From: Xestospongia muta
Lineage: Eukaryota; Porifera; Demospongiae; Haplosclerida; Petrosiidae
NCBI GenBank assembly: GCA_963693285.1
Contig: OY848921.1
Location: 8,420,919-8,484,918, forward strand
Direction of reading: 5' to 3'
DNA: 64,000 bases
In this document: one piece after another, positions 57,968 through 64,000 of the stretch
Layout of the letters: every line of letters begins with the position of its first letter
Position numbering within the stretch: position 1 is the stretch's first letter
The notes under the pieces: generated by a model
The model's database searches: none
Seen by the model: only the letters and a program-made list of their open reading frames with translations
Told to the model about the DNA's origin: nothing
Translations under genes and position numbers: made by a program

Positions 57968-60966
57968 ATGCCTAAACAACTCAATGTTAATGTTACCACA
58001 ATGGATGCTGTTCTAGAGTTTTCTATTGAGGTATGCCCACTGATCATTGCATGAATATTCTCCTTACACTCAATTCTTGCATATTATGAACTAAAATACT
58101 TTGTGGTGTTTTGTGATAATTATCATAAGAGTTATCTATTAATCCATCTATATTGTATATACATGTGGTCTCATCACTACAGGCAAAAGCCACAGGAAAA
58201 CAACTCTTTGATCTAGTCACTCGTACCCTCGGCCTTAGGGAAGTGTGGTATTTTGGACTCATGTATACTGATGCCAAAGAATTCACCACTTGGTTACGTT
58301 ACGACAAAAAGGTTTGTCCATTGTTGTAATTGACCATATAAGGAATTTGTTATTATTGTTATTAGATTACTGAACAAGGTGTTACAAAAGATTCGATAGT
58401 TAACTTCCAATTCCGACCTAAGTTTTATCCAGAAGATGTGGGAGATTTAGTAATGGAAGTCACACTGCGTCTGTTTTACTTACATGTAACAATGGATGAA
58501 TGAATGAATAGATGGATGGATAGATGAATTGGTAATGTTAATAGATAGTTCATCATTCTTTTTTAAATCCAGACCAAAGATGACATTTTAAAAGAAAAGA
58601 TTTTCTGTTCTCCAGAAGCCTCATTTCTCTTAGCATCATATTCACTACAAGCCGAGGTAAAGAGTCTTTTAATACATCATTGTGTTACTATTGTCTTTAG
58701 TATGGGCCTTATGAGGAAGATGTTCATGTCCCAGGATTTCTAGCCAATCAAACACTTTTGCCACAACGTGTAAGGTGACATTATATGATGTAATATAATG
58801 TCATAATTTTACCGTAGGTGATTGAACAGTTTGATCTGACGACAGAACAATGGGAAGTTCAAATTATTGATTGGTGGTCAAAATATAACAATATGTTGAG
58901 GTAAAATATAGTTTATTCTTGAAAGTAATTGATGTACCTTTTAAGGAGTGAAGCACAGCTAGAATACTTAAAGATTGCTCAAGACTTAGATATGTATGGT
59001 ATCAGTTACTATGAGATAACGGTGAGATCAGCATTAAATTTGATTAATGCTAGTATTAAAATAAACCAGTTTAAATGCGTTGACTTTGTTCATTTAATAT
59101 CAACCCTGATCATTGTATTAACTCTGCTAGTATTGAGATATGTTAATTGTAATCATCGTAATGTCATGTTAGCATTAACTCTGATCACAAATGTTAACAT
59201 GATGTTCATAATTTTACAGAACAAGAAGGGCACTCAATTGTGGTTAGGAGTGGATGCATTTGGTCTCAATATCTATAATCATGATAACAGAATATCTCCT
59301 AAAATCTCTTTTCCCTGGGGAGAAATACGTAATGTAGAATACCATGGAAAGAAAGTAATCAGAGGATAGGACGAAGGACATTTTTACTATTTTTATTTTA
59401 TTTAGTTTTGTATAATGCCAGAAGACAAAAGCTCACCAGATTTTGTGTTCTATGTTTCAAAAACTAAGATATCTGATTTGGTAAGTTATCACAATAATAT
59501 CTCTATCACAATATTGTTCTGTCCTGGAATGAACAATGGTACGAACCACTACAAATAAAGTGTATTCATAACAACAGCAGCTGTTTGTTAGTTTATTTAT
59601 TTCTTATCAATGACTCCAAGCTATTATGTGGTCTATTGTTATGTCCAGTCAATATGACTAACCTCACACTCCTCCATAAACAGAGTGGCTGTCTATATAA
59701 GAGAGACAGAAACTCAAACTATAGCAAAGAATTATCTTTGCAGATATAGTCTTATCTTTTTTGGTCCATAGATAATGCAGTTGTGTGTCGGGAATCACGA
59801 TCTTTACCTGAAGAGAAGGAAAGTTGATACAATGGAGATTCAGCAAATGAAAGCTCATGCTAAAGAAGAGAAATTGAGAAAAATGGTCAGTCACTTTTTA
59901 CTTATTGTGGCAAGTACTGCATTTATAGAGTGAACGAGACAAGTTTGAAAGTGAGAAAGCTGCTCGACTTCAGCTGGAAAGAGAGAAGAAAGAGTTGGAA
60001 GACAGGTTAAGAGAGATGGCCGAGGAAACACAAAGAGCTTACCAAGCAAAGGTATGTTGTCATTGGAGAATAAACCTGTTCATTTGTTAGTAATCACAAA
60101 TTAGTTAGAGGCAGACAAACGTGTCCAAATCTTAGAGGAAAGAGTTAAAATTGCCGAAGAACAGACGCACACACTCACTAGAAAGAAACTGGAAACTGAG
60201 GCCGAGATACAGCGTGCTAGAGCCTCTGTTATTAGGGTAAGTAATCATACACTTTATTATTATAACACTAACGCTTTAAATCATTTCAGAGCGAAGAAGA
60301 AAAATTAGCAATGAAGAAGAAAGTGTTAAAAGCTGAAGAGCAGGCAGCCACACTGTTGATGACTTCACAAAAGAAACAAGAAGAGGCAGCAGAATTAAGA
60401 AAGAAATTAGAGAGAGCTCAAGTTATTGATCATTATCAGCAACCACCTATTATTGTTCCAATTACCACGACAACAGAGGCTACTCCAGTAAGTAATTAAA
60501 CATAAGATTTGTGTACTCTTTGAACGTCTCTCAGTTGTCATCAGAACATGGAGCTGTAGGAGGTATGGTAGATCTCATGATGTCACATGATCATCCAATA
60601 AGCAATGGAGAAATGAGTCTTGATGCAGACGATATTGCTAGACAACTTGAGAAAGAAAACCAAGACTATTTGGAGCAGAGTAGATATTTGTCAGAAAAGC
60701 TATCAGCTCTTCAAAGTGAAATGGAGGACTTGAGGTTAGAGGAAAAAGGAGACATAAAAAGACGTAGCACCGATGTTCCTCAAGGGGAACAGCTACATGC
60801 TACAGTAGTAAGACAATGTAGTCACAAACAAACGGCATATGACAAGGTATGTAGCACTGATCACATGACGGATCACATGATACCCAGTATGATGTCACAA
60901 TTTTTCTTCCTATAGAGTAAATCTGGAACAACCAAATCAAGAATAGCATTCTTTGAGGAACTATAG
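57968..60966 (+). CDS. NF2: Merlin (NF2), FERM-domain tumour suppressor
   Basis: Membrane-cytoskeleton linker acting in Hippo signalling. Fifteen exons in phase give 587 residues (human 595). FERM lobes: [16 protein letters not shown] with [19 protein letters not shown] (F1), [20 protein letters not shown] and [19 protein letters not shown] (F2), [19 protein letters not shown] with [15 protein letters not shown] (F3). After [13 protein letters not shown] comes a helical coiled coil, then the C-terminal domain ending RIAFFEEL, which is merlin-specific (human RVAFFEEL) and excludes ezrin/radixin/moesin, whose actin-binding tail is missing. The PAK/PKA site corresponding to human Ser518 is not a serine here (see findings). 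The start ATG is 248 bp from the Mondo start. Confidence 0.96.
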
Positions 60967-61213
60967 ACTAGACTATTATAACACACCAATCATCGACAAT
61001 CTATTATGACTAATACAATCTTTTTTAATAATAATTGGATATCCTTATTCACAATAAGTGAACATCAAAATATTTATAAGTGCAGAATAATATAACAAAT
61101 ATCATAAATCCAGAAATATAGTACATATCATAATGATAAGTGCACGAAATTATATTGGTGTTGTGTGGTGTGGACAACGCACAAAATATACTACATGTTG
61201 TAATACTACTACA

Positions 61214-62422
61214 TTATTGCTCACGCTTTGATACTGATAAATGTCTTAATGTTTGATCACAGACTTGTAGAACATGTGACAGACATTGCTCCTCTTCTGG
61301 TATGGATGGACGCACACTCACGCATTTTAAGAATTTATGTTTGGTATCCCAGGTACCCATAACACTAAAACAAGCAAATTTAAATATCTTAAGATACTAC
61401 TACTTTATGATACAGTAAAATTAAATTGAGTATCTAGGTAAAATACAAAATTACGTCTTTACCGATATGATTTTCCTCTTACTAAATGCGGCAATTTACG
61501 ATCCTAATTTTAATAATAATAATAATAAAATACAAATTATAGTGTTAGTGAACTGGGACTTACAATCTCCCAGAAACAGCACCTTTTAAAAATAACAAAT
61601 TAATGTAATTTATTATAATTATAGAGACTAACTTAATTGTTCCATCTGACGTCTTCATAAGAAACCTTTTGCTCCCAAATTCTCCATGTGACACTTGTGA
61701 ATTAACTATTCCTGTTAACGTAAAATATATTAATCATATCAAAAATTGCAGGGCTTACCAAATACTTCAAAAATTAAATGCATTTGATGTGAGAGTTGTA
61801 CCCATTGCTCTAAGCTCTGTGCTGTAACAGTAATAACTCGAGTTTGTTGTCTAAATCTATCAGAGTTCTTTGCTCTTGTTTGTTGTATTTCTCTTGTTTT
61901 AACATCTCCTGACTATCAATATTTAGTGGATGTGAACTTGGCATTTAATGATTATAATACCTTAGCAAAATTGAAGGTAGGTTTACTATAAGAAGATCGA
62001 GATTGTGAGGATATTGGAAGAGTAAAAGTTGAGGAGTGAGGCTGCCAGGAGTGACCACTGGTTGTAGGTTGGTTCTCCTGATTGAGTAGTTGACTTGGTT
62101 TATATCTAGAGTGGAAAGATCAAATGTTATTATTTACAATTTCAACTAACCCAGATGTTTGATAATATTTTGAGTTTGTTGTGTTGACATGATGATTGCT
62201 GTATGATGCAGTCTGTACTGTTCTCTTCCATGATGGAGTAGGTCCTTGATAAGTGGATGGTGTTGCAGTCTCTTCTCTTATGATATTATTTGGATGTGTG
62301 TATAAAGCTTGTCTTGGTCGTTTACTTTGACTACTGAATATAGGGAATGGAGCTAAAGAAAACATTAAATATTTTTTGTTGAGATTAATAAGCTATTACT
62401 TACCTACTGTTCTTTTCTGCAT
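61214..62422 (-). CDS. SPATA22: SPATA22-like meiotic ssDNA-binding partner of MEIOB
   Basis: SPATA22 forms an RPA-like complex with MEIOB needed for meiotic recombination. Eight exons in phase, 267 residues (human about 363): 62404-62422, 62151-62352, 61961-62105, 61759-61912, 61633-61705, 61564-61582 (19 nt), 61463-61503 and 61214-61364. The conserved C-terminal OB-like domain aligns throughout: LIFEVFVNSQVSHGEFGSKR with human LLFEVLAVLDSAVTPGPYYS, RFLMKTSDGTIKCCFWEIDR with TFLMRDGKNTLPCVFYEIDR, LPHLVRGKSYRVMGTWDTKH with LPRLIRGRVHRCVGNYDQKK, and FLKCVSVRPS. The disordered N-terminus keeps an APFPIFSSQSKRPRQAL-like motif. The 19-nt microexon is needed to build the CCFWEI strand. Remote homology, but the pattern is long and collinear. 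Confidence 0.82.
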
Positions 62423-62693
62423 AATGAGGAAAAATATGAAGAGACAATCTTACAAAGTTGGATCTTCAAAATCTCGCCGTACTCCAAAGAGCATGCAATC
62501 TTTTTTGCAAGGGCTGCAATTTAGTTGCTAAGCAACCTGATAATAATAATAATAATAATAATTATTATTATTATTATTGAATATACACGTAAAAATAATA
62601 ATTATTATAATAATAATTTTATTTAGTATTTTACAGAACTTCTATGCATTATAACCAATCATGTCTGAATGATGTAAAACATTTGATTTTGTA
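62423..62693. other. AT-rich spacer between SPATA22-like and Orai
   Basis: 271 bp with (AAT)n/(ATT)n inverted stretches around 62540-62620 that could fold back on themselves. Orai 3' UTR and SPATA22 promoter must both fit here. Confidence 0.5.
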
Positions 62694-63373
62694 TCAAAAA
62701 TTCTCTGGAACATGTAATGTCATTTGTTGATTGATTTCTGCCAGCATTTGTTGAGCTTGACTTAAGCGTTTTTCATGTAATTGTATTTTGTACTTTGATA
62801 ATATTCTGGATTGATATACGATAACTGGGATTCCACATAATGAGAGAATTACAAGAATCAATACTGTTGCCGTGGCTGCATGTAAGTTATCTGGTGAGGA
62901 ATCATGTGCTGGGTAAAACTTGACAAAAGCTACAAAAATGATCTCCACTAAAAAGAATATTATACCGACTATGTTTGATAGAATCCAGCACAATTGGACA
63001 GTAAAACTTTTAGCAATTTTGAGGGCAGAGCTGTATAATGCCGGATTTGATAGGTCACCAACAGCTTCGAGTTCTGGCAGAATGAATGTAGCTAACATTA
63101 ATGAGAACAGATGCAAAAATATAAGAACAGCTGTATGAATAGCAAATGGAATCAGCAATGCTGGTGGTGTATTGGTGTTTATTTCTATTTCAACCAAACC
63201 AACCTATATGAAGATACACAACAATATATTATAGCTATATATAGTAACTACCAGTAGTTAGTTACCAAAGCAAATCCTGCCAGTAATGTAGAACTTCTGA
63301 TGGATGATTTTAGTTTAGATTTACTAAGCATCAATACATGTAGTTCATATTCTACATCAGTGGGAGCAGCCAT
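62694..63373 (-). CDS. ORAI: Orai calcium release-activated calcium channel subunit
   Basis: Pore subunit of the store-operated Ca2+ channel opened by STIM. Exons 63266-63373 and 62694-63203 give 205 residues (human ORAI1 301); the N-terminus is short. TM1 reads SSIRSSTLLAGFALVGLVEI: Arg26 and Glu41 are 15 apart, as are human Arg91 and Glu106, so the gate arginine and selectivity-filter glutamate are conserved. TM2 HLFSLMLATFILPELEAV, TM3 with the conserved Glu (IIFFLVEIIF) and TM4 follow, then a C-terminal coiled coil (QLHEKRLSQAQQMLAEINQQ) for STIM binding. The TM1-TM2 loop lacks the acidic residues of human ORAI1. No paralogue is seen nearby. Confidence 0.95.
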
Positions 63374-63489
63374 CTTGAAAGACAACAACAAATCAATTAG
63401 TAGGAGGAGCCACTATTAGGAAATGATACCATGTATTATGATATGCTACTAAATAGGTATCAATGATGAAATCTTTTGTGAATTATGGT

Positions 63490-63505
63490 GGCTCTGAAAA
63501 GAACC
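63490..63505 (-). terminator. Histone mRNA 3' stem-loop
   Basis: On the minus strand, 33 bp after the H3 stop: GGTTCTTTTCAGAGCC. It folds as a six-pair stem (one G-U) with a TTTC loop, followed by ACC, matching the replication-dependent histone 3' processing signal. A purine-rich CACAAAAGAT follows about 10 nt later as a histone downstream element candidate. Confidence 0.88.
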
Positions 63506-63537
63506 GGTTTGAAAGAAAAAAAGGGAAAAGAAAGAAT

Positions 63538-63954
<417 letters not shown>

Positions 63955-64000
63955 TTAATAACTTGTTGTTCTGAAGATGTCTTGAAGTTCTGTTCACTTG

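Noticed and set aside
57968..60966. Ezrin/radixin/moesin assignment of the FERM gene
   Set aside because: The C-terminus is the merlin-type RIAFFEEL, without the ERM actin-binding tail.

Overview
Nuclear DNA of an early-branching animal, very likely a demosponge close to Amphimedon. The inference rests on many short introns (often 40-100 bp), AT-rich spacers, about 26 genes in 64 kb, and metazoan proteins (merlin, Orai, rabaptin, GRK2/3, Mondo, TMEM120, LHFPL) in one window. No operons, CRISPR, rRNA or tRNA were seen. Gene calls come from reading exons by eye in six frames, joining them at splice sites with phase checks, and recognising the proteins; no database search was run. CDS coordinates are start-to-stop genomic spans including introns; exon ends are good to about 1-3 bases.

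Layout. 1-7.7 kb: 3' part of a FET-family RNA-binding gene (+), RNF34/RFFL E3 ligase (-), THOC5 (-). 7.8-12.9 kb: two intronless secreted hydrolases (+), a GH29 fucosidase and an arylsulfatase, alternating with POLR3D (-). 13-20 kb: TMEM120 (-), an unrecognised small gene (+), FAAP24 (-), CZIB (+), an LHFPL-type tetraspan (-), TEN1 (+). 20-26.6 kb: GRK2/3 (-) and PPIE (-). 27-34 kb: a large Lys/Glu-rich repeat protein (+) whose first intron holds a 200-N gap. 35-46.7 kb: rabaptin (-), an unrecognised cysteine-protease-like protein (+), MRPS23 (-), and a KDM2-like demethylase lacking PHD, F-box and LRR parts (+). 46.9-61 kb: a DapA/NPL-family aldolase (-), AP-1/2 beta adaptin (+), Mondo/ChREBP-like bHLHZip (-), merlin/NF2 (+). 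61-64 kb: SPATA22-like meiosis protein (-), Orai (-), histone H3 with its 3' stem-loop (-).

Genes mostly alternate strand, so nearly every promoter is a short head-to-head region, often under 300 bp. The genes do not form one pathway. Small thematic groups are mRNA export/RNA binding (FET, THOC5), ssDNA and chromosome maintenance (FAAP24, TEN1, SPATA22), endosome/clathrin traffic (rabaptin, beta adaptin, RFFL) and carbohydrate sulfate/fucose hydrolysis (GH29, arylsulfatase).

The most notable items are: the protease-like protein at 39.8-41.5 kb; CT-rich microsatellites placed sense-strand just upstream of 3' splice sites; four GC-AG introns; a dispersed GTGGGTGTGG/CCACACCCAC 10-mer; one 60-bp tandem repeat shared by introns of two genes; and a recognisable SPATA22 with a 19-nt microexon.
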